Source: Variovorax sp. PMC12
GTDB taxonomy: Bacteria > Pseudomonadota > Gammaproteobacteria > Burkholderiales > Burkholderiaceae_C
Reading direction: 5' to 3'
Assembly (NCBI RefSeq): GCF_003019815.1
Contig: NZ_CP027773.1
Coordinates: forward strand, 1,871,001-1,935,000
Length of the DNA: 64,000 bases
The notes beneath the pieces were generated by a model. That model worked only from the letters and a program-made list of their open reading frames with translations, did not search any database and was not told the DNA's origin. Every line of letters starts with the position of its first letter. Positions within the stretch are counted from its first letter, which is position 1. The translations under genes were made by a program, and so were the position numbers. This document shows positions 28,197-36,231 of the stretch, one piece after another.

Positions 28197-30539
28197 TTAC
28201 TCCTGAGGCTCGCGCGGGGCTTGCTGTTGCTGCTCGCCGGCCGCAGCCTGCGGCTGCTCGTTGCGCGGTTGCTGCTGCTGGTCGTTGAAGCGCGGTGCGC
28301 GCTCGCCACGATCACCACCGCGGTCGCCACGGTCGCCGCGATCACCACGGTCCGAACGCTCGCGGCGCTCACCACCACGGTCACCACGGTCACCGCGATC
28401 GCCACGGTCTTCACGCGGCGGGCGCTCGCTGAATTCCATGCCGGCCGGACGCTCGGTCAGGGCCTTCATGGACAGCTTGACGCGGCCCTTTTCGTCGGTC
28501 TCGAGAACCTTGACCTTCACGATCTGGCCTTCGCTCAGGTAGTCGGTCACCTTCTCGACGCGTTCGTGCGCGATCTGGCTGATGTGCAGCAGGCCGTCCT
28601 TGCCGGGCAGCAGGTTGATGAGCGCGCCGAAGTCCAGGATCTTGGTGACCGGGCCTTCGTAGACCTTGCCGATTTCGACTTCCGCCGTGATCTGCTCGAT
28701 GCGCTTCTTGGCCAGTTCTGCCTTTTCCGGATCGGTCGAGGCGATGGTGATGGTGCCGTCTTCGTCGATGTTGATCGTCGTGCCGGTTTCTTCCTGCAGG
28801 CCACGGATGACCGAACCGCCCTTGCCGATCACGTCGCGGATCTTCTCGGGGTTGATCTTCAGCGTGGTCAGGCGCGGTGCGAAGCTGGAGACTTCGGCCT
28901 TGGCCTCGCCCATGGCTTCCTGCATCTTGCCCAGGATGTGCATGCGCGCTTCCTTGGCCTGTGCCAGGGCGACCTGCATGATTTCCTTGGTGATGCCCTG
29001 GATCTTGATGTCCATCTGCAGCGCGGTGATGCCGTTGGTGGTACCGGCAACCTTGAAGTCCATGTCGCCCAGGTGATCTTCGTCGCCCAGGATGTCGGTC
29101 AGCACCGCGAAGCGGTTGTCTTCCTTGATCAGGCCCATGGCGATGCCGGCCACGTGCGCCTTCATGGGCACGCCGGCGTCCATCATCGAGAGGCAGCCGC
29201 CGCACACCGATGCCATCGACGACGAGCCGTTCGACTCGGTGATTTCCGACACCACACGCACCGTGTAGGGAAACTCTTCCTTGTTCGGCAACACGGCGAC
29301 GAGCGCGCGCTTGGCCAGGCGGCCGTGGCCGATTTCGCGGCGCTTGGTCGAGCCCATACGGCCCACTTCACCGGTGGCGAAGGGAGGCATGTTGTAGTGG
29401 AACAGGAAGCGGTCTTCGTATTCGCCGGCCAGCGCGTCGATGCGCTGCGCGTCGCGTTCGGTGCCGAGCGTGGTGATGACCAGCGCCTGGGTTTCGCCGC
29501 GCGTGAACAGGGCCGAGCCGTGGGTGCGGGGCAGCACCGAGTTGCGGATCTCGATGGGGCGCACGGTGCGCGTGTCGCGGCCGTCGATGCGGGGCTCGCC
29601 CGACAGGATCTGGCTGCGCACGATCTTCGACTCGATGGCGAACAGCAGGTCGCTGACCTTGCCGGAGTCGAATTCGGTGCCTTCGGCCTTCAGTGCCTCG
29701 AGCACGCTGGCGTTGGCTTCGCGCAGGGCTTGCGTACGGGCCTGCTTGCTGCGGATCTGATAGACGGCGCGCAGCTTTTCTTCGGCCAGGCCCTTGACCT
29801 TGGCGACGAAGGCTTCGTCTTCGGCGGGGGCCTTCCAGTCCCACACCGGCTTGCCGGCGTCGCGCACGAGTTCATGGATCGCGTTGATGGCGACGTTGGC
29901 CTGCTCGTGGCCGAACACCACACCGCCCAGCATGATTTCTTCGCTGAGCTGCAGGGCTTCGGACTCGACCATCAGCACGGCAGCTTGCGTGCCGGCGACG
30001 ACGAGGTCCATCTGCGAATCCTTGCGGGCGGTCTGGCCCGGATTCAGCACGTACTGGCCGTTGATGTAGCCAACGCGGGCCGCACCGATCGGGCCGTTGA
30101 ACGGCACGCCGGAGATCGACAGCGCGGCGCTCACGCCGATCATGGCGGCGATGTCGGCATCGACTTCGGGGTTGAGCGAGATCGTGTGGATGACCACATG
30201 CACTTCGTTCAGGAAGCCTTCGGGGAACAGCGGGCGGATCGGGCGGTCGATCAGGCGGCTGGTCAGCGTTTCATGTTCGCTGGGCTTGGCTTCGCGCTTG
30301 AAGAAGCTGCCGGGGATCTTGCCGGCGGCGTAGGTCTTCTCGATGTAGTCGACGGTCAGCGGGAAGAAGTCCTGGCCGGGCTTGGCCGACTTGGAAGCGA
30401 CCACGGTCGCGAGGATGACGGTGCCGTCGATGTCGACGAGCACGGCGCCGCTGGCCTGGCGGGCGATTTCACCCGTTTCCATGACGACGGTCTTGTCGCC
30501 CCATTGGAACGACTTGGTGACTTTGTTGAAGAGGCTCAT
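28197..30539 (-). CDS. pnp: Polyribonucleotide nucleotidyltransferase (PNPase)
   Basis: A 780-residue phosphorolytic 3'-5' exoribonuclease, about 70 residues longer than E. coli PNPase. Order: two RNase PH-like cores, the second with SMASVCGGCLSMMDAGVPMKAHVAGIAMGLI, then a KH domain (INPEKIRDVIGKGGSVIRGLQEETG) and an S1 domain (VYEGPVTKILDFGALINLLPGKDGLLHISQI). Residues about 705-780 are an Arg-Gly-Asp-rich repeat followed by a Gln/Pro-rich tail, absent from the enterobacterial enzyme. It follows rpsO, the common arrangement, with a structured leader between them that may be subject to RNase III processing and self-regulation as in E. coli. Confidence 0.97.
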   Translation of the reverse strand: MSLFNKVTKSFQWGDKTVVMETGEIARQASGAVLVDIDGTVILATVVASKSAKPGQDFFPLTVDYIEKTYAAGKIPGSFFKREAKPSEHETLTSRLIDRPIRPLFPEGFLNEVHVVIHTISLNPEVDADIAAMIGVSAALSISGVPFNGPIGAARVGYINGQYVLNPGQTARKDSQMDLVVAGTQAAVLMVESEALQLSEEIMLGGVVFGHEQANVAINAIHELVRDAGKPVWDWKAPAEDEAFVAKVKGLAEEKLRAVYQIRSKQARTQALREANASVLEALKAEGTEFDSGKVSDLLFAIESKIVRSQILSGEPRIDGRDTRTVRPIEIRNSVLPRTHGSALFTRGETQALVITTLGTERDAQRIDALAGEYEDRFLFHYNMPPFATGEVGRMGSTKRREIGHGRLAKRALVAVLPNKEEFPYTVRVVSEITESNGSSSMASVCGGCLSMMDAGVPMKAHVAGIAMGLIKEDNRFAVLTDILGDEDHLGDMDFKVAGTTNGITALQMDIKIQGITKEIMQVALAQAKEARMHILGKMQEAMGEAKAEVSSFAPRLTTLKINPEKIRDVIGKGGSVIRGLQEETGTTINIDEDGTITIASTDPEKAELAKKRIEQITAEVEIGKVYEGPVTKILDFGALINLLPGKDGLLHISQIAHERVEKVTDYLSEGQIVKVKVLETDEKGRVKLSMKALTERPAGMEFSERPPREDRGDRGDRGDRGGERRERSDRGDRGDRGDRGGDRGERAPRFNDQQQQPRNEQPQAAAGEQQQQAPREPQE
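28309..28425 (-). repeat. Tandem RGD-codon repeats in pnp 3' end
   Basis: A run of near-identical GACCGTGGT-type 9-mers encodes repeated Arg-Gly-Asp units with some Arg-Gly-Gly and Arg-Ser-Asp. It is in frame and lies within pnp. Such tracts can expand or contract by slippage and can bind RNA like RGG boxes. Confidence 0.7.
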
Positions 30540-30558
30540 GTTTGCTCCTGTTTTAGTA

Positions 30559-30658
30559 GCGGATCACACAGGATCCGCAAGGGGCGGAGGCTTCTCAGAA
30601 CACGATGCCATTCCAGCGAAGCTCGGGGCGAACTTCATTGGAATGACACAGCTTCGCT
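30559..30658 (-). promoter_or_regulatory. Structured leader of pnp with alternative hairpins
   Basis: Three pairings lie between rpsO and pnp: GCGGATC/GATCCGC (30559-30565 with 30572-30578), CATTCCA/TGGAATG extended by GAAG/CTTC (30609-30645), and AGCGAAGCT/AGCTTCGCT (30615-30623 with 30650-30658). The last two share bases and exclude each other. E. coli pnp is controlled through a processed leader stem at this place, so a similar role is plausible. Confidence 0.4.
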
Positions 30659-30691
30659 CTGTTTGGGCACTCCGAAAGTGGATCGCGAAGT

Positions 30692-30731
30692 AAAAAACGC
30701 CTGAGCTAGCGGACTAACCCAGGCGTTTTTT
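30692..30731. terminator. Intrinsic terminator after rpsO
   Basis: AAAAAACGCCTG (30692-30703) pairs with CAGGCGTTTTTT (30720-30731), a 12-bp stem with an A/T flank on both sides. It lies 14 bp after the rpsO stop on the minus strand. Because it is symmetric it can act on either strand. Some read-through into pnp would be expected. Confidence 0.85.
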
Positions 30732-30744
30732 CATGCGATTTGGT

Positions 30745-31011
30745 TTACTTGCGCAGACCCAGCTTGGCGATCAGCGCGGTGTAACGGTCGGCATCCTTGG
30801 ACTTGAGGTAGTCCAGGAGCTTGCGGCGGCGGCTCACCATGCGCAGCAGGCCGCGGCGACCGTGGTGGTCCTTGGCATGCGTCTTGAAGTGGGGGGTGAG
30901 CTCGTTGATGCGGGCGGTCAGCAGTGCGACTTGCACTTCGGGGCTGCCAGTGTCGTTGGCGGCGCGGGCGTTGTCCTTGACGACTTCGGCCTTGATGGAG
31001 GCTGCGATCAT
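30745..31011 (-). CDS. rpsO: 30S ribosomal protein S15
   Basis: An 88-residue ribosomal protein binding 16S rRNA, the usual length. Typical residues are TGSPEVQVALLTARINELTPHFKTHAKDHHGRRGLLRMVSRRRKLLDYLK. The start MIAASIKAEVV at 31011 is the family N-terminus; the frame stays open upstream but the extra residues do not match S15. Confidence 0.97.
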   Translation of the reverse strand: MIAASIKAEVVKDNARAANDTGSPEVQVALLTARINELTPHFKTHAKDHHGRRGLLRMVSRRRKLLDYLKSKDADRYTALIAKLGLRK

Positions 31012-31171
31012 GTTGATTTCCTTGTTCCGGGATGTTTGACTTGCGGTGTGCGCTGGAACTGCACCCACCGTGCGCCTTGCGGCATGCAAAGCCTCGGGAT
31101 TATAGCCCGGCGACTTTCGCCGGGCTTTCATGCCCCCTGGAAACCCTCCATCGAGGCAAGGCAGCCCGGGT

Positions 31172-32344
31172 TCAGCCCTTGCCGGGCCGCTGCTGCGCCA
31201 GCCAGTCGCGCAGGCGCTCCACGCCCTTCACCAGCCGCTGCGGGTCCTTGGAGGCAAAGCACCAGCGCAGCCAGCCCTGGGCTTCCGGCGCGAAAGCGTT
31301 GCCCGGCGCGAGCCCCAGGCCCGCCTCGGACACCAGCCGCTTGGCCACTTCGAGCGAATCGCCGAAGCCTTCGAGCCGGAAGAAGGCATACATGCCCCCC
31401 TTGGCCGGCGCCACCTGGACCCCCGGCACCGCCGCCAGCAGCGGCACCAGCGTGTCTCGGCACGACTTCAGGTGGGCCACCACGCGCGGCGTGATCTCGC
31501 CCGTGTGCTCGATGGCGGTGATGGCCGCGCGCTGCGTGAACACGCTGGCGCACGAGGTGTTGAACTCGATCAGCTTGCCGATGCCCTCCACCATCGACGG
31601 CGGCAGCACCAGCCAGCCGAGGCGCCAGCCCGTCATGAGGAAGCTCTTCGAGAAGCTGTGCGTCACGACCAGGCGGTCGTCGGGCTCGGAGATGTCGAGG
31701 AAGCTGGGCGCGCAGCCGTTGGGCGTCGGCTCGTAGTACAGCCGCTCGTACACCTCGTCGGCCAGGATCCAGGTGCCGGTCTGGCGGCAATGGTCCAGCA
31801 CGGCCTGCTGCTCGTCGCGCGTCATGGTCCAGCCCGTGGGGTTGTTGGGTGCGTTGACGATCAGCAGCTTCGTCCTGGCAGTGACCGCGGCGCGAAGCGC
31901 GGGCAGGTCGAGCGTCCATTGCCCGTCCACCGGCACCAGCGGCAGCGTGCGCACGTTCGCGCCCATGATCGCGGGCTGCGCCGTCAGGTTGGGCCAAACG
32001 GGCGTCACGGCGACCACCTCGTCGCCCGCATCCACCAGCGCCTGCACCGCGAGCATCAGCGCGCTCACCCCGCCCGACGTGACTGCGATGCGCGAGGCAT
32101 CGACCGCCGGATGCAGCCCGCTGGTATAGCGCGCGATGGCCTCGCGCAGCTCGGGCAGGCCGAGGTTGTGGGCATAGAAGGTTTCGCCGCGCTGCAGCGA
32201 CTCGATGGCCGACTGGCGGATCACCTCGGGCGTGACTTCGTCGCTCTCGCCGAACCAGAAGGCCAGCACGTCGTCGCGCCCCATGCCGGCATTGGCGACT
32301 TCGCGGATCTTCGACGCTTCGAGGTTGTGGATGGCTTCACGCAT
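31172..32344 (-). CDS. PLP-dependent aminotransferase class I/II
   Basis: A 390-residue fold-type I aminotransferase. The pyridoxal phosphate lysine is in VTHSFSKSFLMTGWRLGWLV, and the cofactor-binding NAPNNPTGWTMT motif and VTSGGVSALMLAVQAL loop are present. Substrate class cannot be fixed; it resembles AspC-like or arginine:pyruvate-type enzymes. It is divergent in function from its neighbours, lying between rpsO and a LivK-like gene with 32 nt between it and the latter, so it may be co-transcribed with that gene. Confidence 0.9.
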   Translation of the reverse strand: MREAIHNLEASKIREVANAGMGRDDVLAFWFGESDEVTPEVIRQSAIESLQRGETFYAHNLGLPELREAIARYTSGLHPAVDASRIAVTSGGVSALMLAVQALVDAGDEVVAVTPVWPNLTAQPAIMGANVRTLPLVPVDGQWTLDLPALRAAVTARTKLLIVNAPNNPTGWTMTRDEQQAVLDHCRQTGTWILADEVYERLYYEPTPNGCAPSFLDISEPDDRLVVTHSFSKSFLMTGWRLGWLVLPPSMVEGIGKLIEFNTSCASVFTQRAAITAIEHTGEITPRVVAHLKSCRDTLVPLLAAVPGVQVAPAKGGMYAFFRLEGFGDSLEVAKRLVSEAGLGLAPGNAFAPEAQGWLRWCFASKDPQRLVKGVERLRDWLAQQRPGKG

Positions 32345-32376
32345 GTCTTCGGGTCCTGTTCTCTGTCATCAATCGA

Positions 32377-33657
32377 TCAAGGTCTCTTCATCTTGCACGA
32401 GGTCGGCAGCTCCGCGCGTTCGGCGGGAATGGTCTTGACCACGCGGAAGCCGTAGCCCGAACCCTCGACGTCGAACTGCACGCCCGGCCTGCCCTGCCGG
32501 TCCATCACGCCAACCACCAGCTGCTGCTGGAACTGGTGGTCCGCGGCACGCATGCGCCCGCGCTGGCCATGGAGGCTCACGTCGGCCTGCTCCAGCGCGC
32601 GTGCGACCGGCACCGCGTCCACGCTGCCCGCGCGTTCGACGGCCTGCACAAGCGCTTCGATCATCAGCGCCAGGCGCATGTGCACATAGTCTTCGGCCGG
32701 TTTCGGAAAGCGCGCGCGGAAGGCACGATAGAACTCCGCGGACTGCGCCGTCTGCACGTTGGGCAGCCAGTCGGCCACCGCGACCACGCGGCCGATGCCC
32801 GCGTCGCCGATGGCCGCGGGCGCGCCCAGCGCATTGCCGTAGAAGGTATAGAAGGTGCCGTTGAACCCGGCCTCGCGCGCCGCCTTCACCAGCAGCGTGA
32901 GGTCGTTGCCCCAGTTGCCCGTGACCACGGCCTGCGCGCCGCTCGCAATGATCTTCGTCGCGTACGGCGCGAAGTCTTTCACCTTGCCCATCGGGTGCAG
33001 TTCGTCACCAACGATCTCCACGTCGGGCCGCTGCGCGCCGAGCTGCCGGCGCGCTTCGCGCAGCACCGACTGGCCGAAGCTGTAGTCCTGGCCGATGAGG
33101 TAGGCGCGCTTGAGCGCGGCGTCGTCCTTCACCACGTCCATCAGCGCCGCCACGCGCATGTCGGCATGGGCGTCGAAGCGGAAGTGCCAGAAGCTGCAAC
33201 GCTCGTTGGTGAGCACCGGATCGACAGCCGCGTAGTTCAGGAAGATCACGCGGCGCGACGGGTCGCGCTCGTTGTTCTTGTCGATGGCATCGACCAGCGC
33301 TGCGGCCGTGGCCGACGAGTTGCCCTGCAGCACGATGCGCGCGCCGTCGTCCATTGCTGCGCGCAACGCGGAGAGCGCTTCTTCGTTCTGCCCCTTGCTG
33401 TCGTAGCGGTCGAGCTGCAGCATGCGCGCGCCGCCAGGCAGCCTGATGCCGCCGCGCGCGTTCACGCGCTCCACGGCCCACAGCAGGTTGCGGAACACGG
33501 CCTCGCCGGTGTTGGCGAAAGGGCCGCTCATGCTCTCTATCAGCGCGAGGCGGATGGGTGCGGGCGAAGCCTGGGCGAGCGCCGCGAAGGGCCTCGCGCA
33601 TAGCGCCAGCGCCGCGAATTTCAAGGTCTCGCGACGCAAATTAAAGGGGGGATTCAT
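32377..33657 (-). CDS. LivK-like ABC transporter substrate-binding protein
   Basis: A 426-residue periplasmic binding protein of the branched-chain amino acid/amide type. The signal peptide RRETLKFAALALCARPFAALAQA is clear, with cleavage near residue 27. The fold begins PIRLALIESMSGPFANTGEAVFRN and includes LIGQDYSFGQSVLREARRQL. The start MNPPFNLRRET at 33657 gives a normal signal; 16 extra in-frame codons upstream are unlikely. No permease lies beside it, so it may work with a remote transporter. Confidence 0.88.
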   Translation of the reverse strand: MNPPFNLRRETLKFAALALCARPFAALAQASPAPIRLALIESMSGPFANTGEAVFRNLLWAVERVNARGGIRLPGGARMLQLDRYDSKGQNEEALSALRAAMDDGARIVLQGNSSATAAALVDAIDKNNERDPSRRVIFLNYAAVDPVLTNERCSFWHFRFDAHADMRVAALMDVVKDDAALKRAYLIGQDYSFGQSVLREARRQLGAQRPDVEIVGDELHPMGKVKDFAPYATKIIASGAQAVVTGNWGNDLTLLVKAAREAGFNGTFYTFYGNALGAPAAIGDAGIGRVVAVADWLPNVQTAQSAEFYRAFRARFPKPAEDYVHMRLALMIEALVQAVERAGSVDAVPVARALEQADVSLHGQRGRMRAADHQFQQQLVVGVMDRQGRPGVQFDVEGSGYGFRVVKTIPAERAELPTSCKMKRP

Positions 33658-33734
33658 TGTCTTGAAACGCTTGCCACTGCGCCTAGATGAGGTGTCAAGC
33701 GGCACTCACACGATTGAACGGCCGCGCAGTGTAA

Positions 33735-33760
33735 GGGACACACATTCCTTGTCCCCATTG
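33735..33760 (+). promoter_or_regulatory. Inverted repeat upstream of hsp20
   Basis: GGGACA (33735-33740) and TGTCCC (33750-33755) form an inverted repeat around a 9-nt spacer. The overlapping CCCCATTG resembles a sigma-32 minus-10 element, but no matching minus-35 box is visible at the right distance. Confidence 0.3.
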
Positions 33761-33782
33761 TGTTCATTCAGGAGTTCTTCAC

Positions 33783-34154
33783 ATGTTTTTCGCACCTACC
33801 CTCCGCACCGCCCGTTTCGCTCCGCGCGCCTATGACCGCGCCTTCGAACGCTTCGCCAGCGAGGCCTTCGCGGGTGCCCGCCGTTCGCCGCTCGTCGAAC
33901 AGGACGACAAGAGCTGGACCCTCTCGCTCGACGTGCCCGGCTTCTCGCGTGAAGACCTCGCCATCAGCATCGAAGGCGCTGTGCTGCGCATCGACAGCAA
34001 GGCCGAAGCCAAGCGCCAGTTCAAGGCCGCCTACGAGCTGCCGCAGGACATCGACGTGGCCACCAGCGAAGCCAAGCTCGAGAACGGCGTGCTCACGCTG
34101 AAGCTCGGAAAACTGGTGCCGGTGAGCCAGGCGACGAGTTTGCAAATCAACTAG
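33783..34154 (+). CDS. Small heat shock protein, Hsp20/alpha-crystallin family
   Basis: A 123-residue chaperone. The alpha-crystallin core runs from WTLSLDVPGFSREDLAISIEGAVLRIDSKAEAKR to the family motif AKLENGVLTLKLGKL. It is shorter than most relatives: the N-terminal arm is about 40 residues and the C-terminal extension is very short (PVSQATSLQIN), without a clear I-x-I anchor, so large oligomers may be disfavoured. The start has a good AGGAG ribosome binding site. Confidence 0.9.
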   Translation: MFFAPTLRTARFAPRAYDRAFERFASEAFAGARRSPLVEQDDKSWTLSLDVPGFSREDLAISIEGAVLRIDSKAEAKRQFKAAYELPQDIDVATSEAKLENGVLTLKLGKLVPVSQATSLQIN

Positions 34155-34161
34155 TAAGGGC

Positions 34162-34289
34162 GATGCCCACAAGAAGAAAGTGTCAGCCAAGGGTTGCTTT
34201 TGACTTTGAACATGCTCCCTATTCACAATAGGCGTGCATAACGTCACATCATGTGACGTTTTCTTAGTACTTTCTTCTTCGTGGGCGTC
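34162..34289. repeat. Structured intergenic element with outer inverted repeats and two inner hairpins
   Basis: The outer arms 34162-34181 and 34269-34289 are complementary over about 20 nt with one mismatch and one extra base. Inside are CCTATT/AATAGG (34218-34232, flanked by ATGC/GCAT) and the perfect AACGTCACAT/ATGTGACGTT stem. It fills nearly all of the 189 bp gap between hsp20 and the hydrolase. It may be a palindromic repeat of the REP/MITE kind or a structured RNA. Confidence 0.5.
34240..34262 (+). terminator. Probable terminator after hsp20
   Basis: AACGTCACAT (34240-34249) pairs perfectly with ATGTGACGTT (34251-34260) and is followed by TT then C. The loop is a single base, so the real loop opens the inner pairs. 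The position 85 nt after hsp20 fits termination. Confidence 0.55.
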
Positions 34290-34343
34290 TTGTAAACGCA
34301 TCGAAAATCATGACGGTGCGGATCGGGTGCCCCTCCTGGCACC

Positions 34344-35105
34344 ATGAAAACTCACCTTCAACCTGCAAACCCCACCGAACAATCCGACACGCTCCTGGTG
34401 TTCCTGCCAGGCGCCTACCTCAAGCCCGACGAGTTCGAGCGCGAAGGATTCATCAGCGCCGTAAGGGAGCGCCACCTCGCAGCCGATGCGCTGCTGGTGG
34501 ATGCCGACGTCTCCTACTACTACGACCAGACGCTCAGCGAACGCCTGCATGCGGACGTCATCGAGCCGCAGCGCGCCAAGGGCTACAAGGCGATCTGGCT
34601 GGTGGGCATTTCCATCGGCGGCTTCGGCGCGCTGATCCACGAACTGGCCAAGCCCGGCTCGGTGGACGGCATCGTGGCGCTGGCGCCCTACCTCGGGCGC
34701 CGGGTGCTGGGCGCGGAGATCAAGAAGGCCGGCGGCCTGCGCGCATGGCAGGCACCCACCGGGCCGCAGCCCGACGAAGAGCCCGACCGCAAGCTCTGGC
34801 CCTTCTTCCAGCAATACCTATCGGCGCAGCCTTCGAAGAACCTGCCGCCGCTCTACCTGGGGTTCGGCCTCGAAGACCGCTTTGCCAGCAACCACAAGCT
34901 GCTGGCCGACGCACTGCCGCCGGGCCGCGTGTTCACCACCGAAGGCGGCCACGACTGGCCGCAATGGCGCCAGCTCTGGCGCAACGTGCTGGACGTGCTG
35001 CCGCTGCCGGCCATCGGCCGCTCGCGCCAGCCGCAGCCTGCTATGCAGCAGCCTGCGGCATCGATGCCTCGGTCGTCAGCGATGCCAATGGCCATCGCGG
35101 TCTGA
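34344..35105 (+). CDS. Alpha/beta hydrolase fold protein
   Basis: A 253-residue predicted cytosolic hydrolase. The nucleophile elbow is GISIGGFGAL near residue 89; the oxyanion strand is LLVFLPGAYLKPDEF; an acid in GFGLEDRFASNHKLL and a His in EGGHDWPQW complete a plausible Ser-Asp-His triad. No signal peptide is seen. Its last 65 nt overlap the convergent tsaD gene, so the Pro/Ala/Met-rich tail may be a recent read-through extension. The substrate is unknown. Confidence 0.8.
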   Translation: MKTHLQPANPTEQSDTLLVFLPGAYLKPDEFEREGFISAVRERHLAADALLVDADVSYYYDQTLSERLHADVIEPQRAKGYKAIWLVGISIGGFGALIHELAKPGSVDGIVALAPYLGRRVLGAEIKKAGGLRAWQAPTGPQPDEEPDRKLWPFFQQYLSAQPSKNLPPLYLGFGLEDRFASNHKLLADALPPGRVFTTEGGHDWPQWRQLWRNVLDVLPLPAIGRSRQPQPAMQQPAASMPRSSAMPMAIAV

Positions 35106-36102
35106 CGTCGAAGGCATAGCGCTCGGTTGCCTGCGACAGGCCCGACTGCAGGCGCATCGCGGCGGCCATGGCGATCATGGCGCCGTTGTCGGTGCACAGG
35201 TGCAGCTCGGGGTAGTGCACCCGCACCTTGCGCCTTGCGCATGCGGCATCGAGTTGCTCGCGCAGGTTCTTGTTCGCCCCCACGCCGCCCGCCACCACCA
35301 GCCGCTTCAGGCCGGTCTGGTCGAGCGCGGCGAGCGACTTCTTCAGCAGCACCTCGACGATGGCCGCCTGCGTGGACGCCGCGAGGTCGGCCTTGCCGGC
35401 CTCGAGCTGGTCGCCGAGCTTCTTGGCCTGGGTGAGCACCGCCGTCTTCAGGCCGGCGAACGAAAAGTCGAGATCACCGCTGTGCAGAAGCGGGCGCGGC
35501 AGCTTGAACGCCGCCGGGTTGCCGCCTTCGGCCAGCTTCGCGAGCCACGGGCCGCCCGGGTAAGGCAGGCCCATGAGCTTGGCGCTCTTGTCGAAGGCCT
35601 CGCCGGCCGCGTCGTCGATGGTCTCGCCCAGCAGCTCGTAGCGCCCCACGCCGTCCACCCGCATCAGTTGCGTATGGCCGCCGGACACCAGCAGCGCCAC
35701 GAACGGAAACTCCGGCGGATCGGCGCTCAGGAACGGCGACAGCAGGTGTCCTTCGAGGTGATGCACGCCCAGCACCGGCTTGCCCAGCGCCACGCCCAGC
35801 GCGCAGGCCACGCCGGCGCCCACGAGCAGCGCGCCCGCCAGGCCCGGTCCGCGGGTGTAGGCCACCACGTCGATTTCACCGAGCGAGCGGCCGGCCTCGG
35901 CCATGACCGACTCGGTCAGCGGCAGCACGCGGCGGATGTGGTCGCGGCTGGCCAGTTCGGGCACCACGCCCCCGTAGGCCTGGTGCATGGCGATCTGGCT
36001 GTGCAGCGCATGCGAGCGCAACACCGGCAGCGCGTTGCCGTGCGACTCCACCAGCGCCACGCCGGTTTCATCGCAGGATGATTCGATTCCCAACAAGAGC
36101 AT
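35041..36102 (-). CDS. tsaD: tRNA N6-threonylcarbamoyladenosine synthase subunit TsaD
   Basis: A 353-residue ASKHA-fold enzyme that transfers threonylcarbamoyl to A37 of ANN-decoding tRNAs. The start MLLLGIESSCDETGVALVES is the family N-terminus; the frame continues upstream but out of family. The metal-binding HLEGHLLSP motif lies near residue 111, and ALLVSGGHTQLMRVDGVGRYELLGETIDDAAGEAFDKSAKLMGLPYPGGP follows. Its last 65 nt overlap the converging hydrolase gene. Confidence 0.96.
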   Translation of the reverse strand: MLLLGIESSCDETGVALVESHGNALPVLRSHALHSQIAMHQAYGGVVPELASRDHIRRVLPLTESVMAEAGRSLGEIDVVAYTRGPGLAGALLVGAGVACALGVALGKPVLGVHHLEGHLLSPFLSADPPEFPFVALLVSGGHTQLMRVDGVGRYELLGETIDDAAGEAFDKSAKLMGLPYPGGPWLAKLAEGGNPAAFKLPRPLLHSGDLDFSFAGLKTAVLTQAKKLGDQLEAGKADLAASTQAAIVEVLLKKSLAALDQTGLKRLVVAGGVGANKNLREQLDAACARRKVRVHYPELHLCTDNGAMIAMAAAMRLQSGLSQATERYAFDVRPRWPLASLTTEASMPQAAA

Positions 36103-36231
36103 GCCGCCGAGTGTAGGTGGCGCCTGCCGCGGTCGCCCGCGAAGGGGCAAGCGCAGGCGAGCGGGAGGCCCTCGAGAGGCACGGATGTTGCAGTGCTCCC
36201 CCAAGCCCCCCCGCAGGCGAACGCACCCACC

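Noticed and set aside
28134..30704. 856-codon open frame opposite pnp
   Set aside because: Antisense shadow of a conserved gene; no family resemblance.
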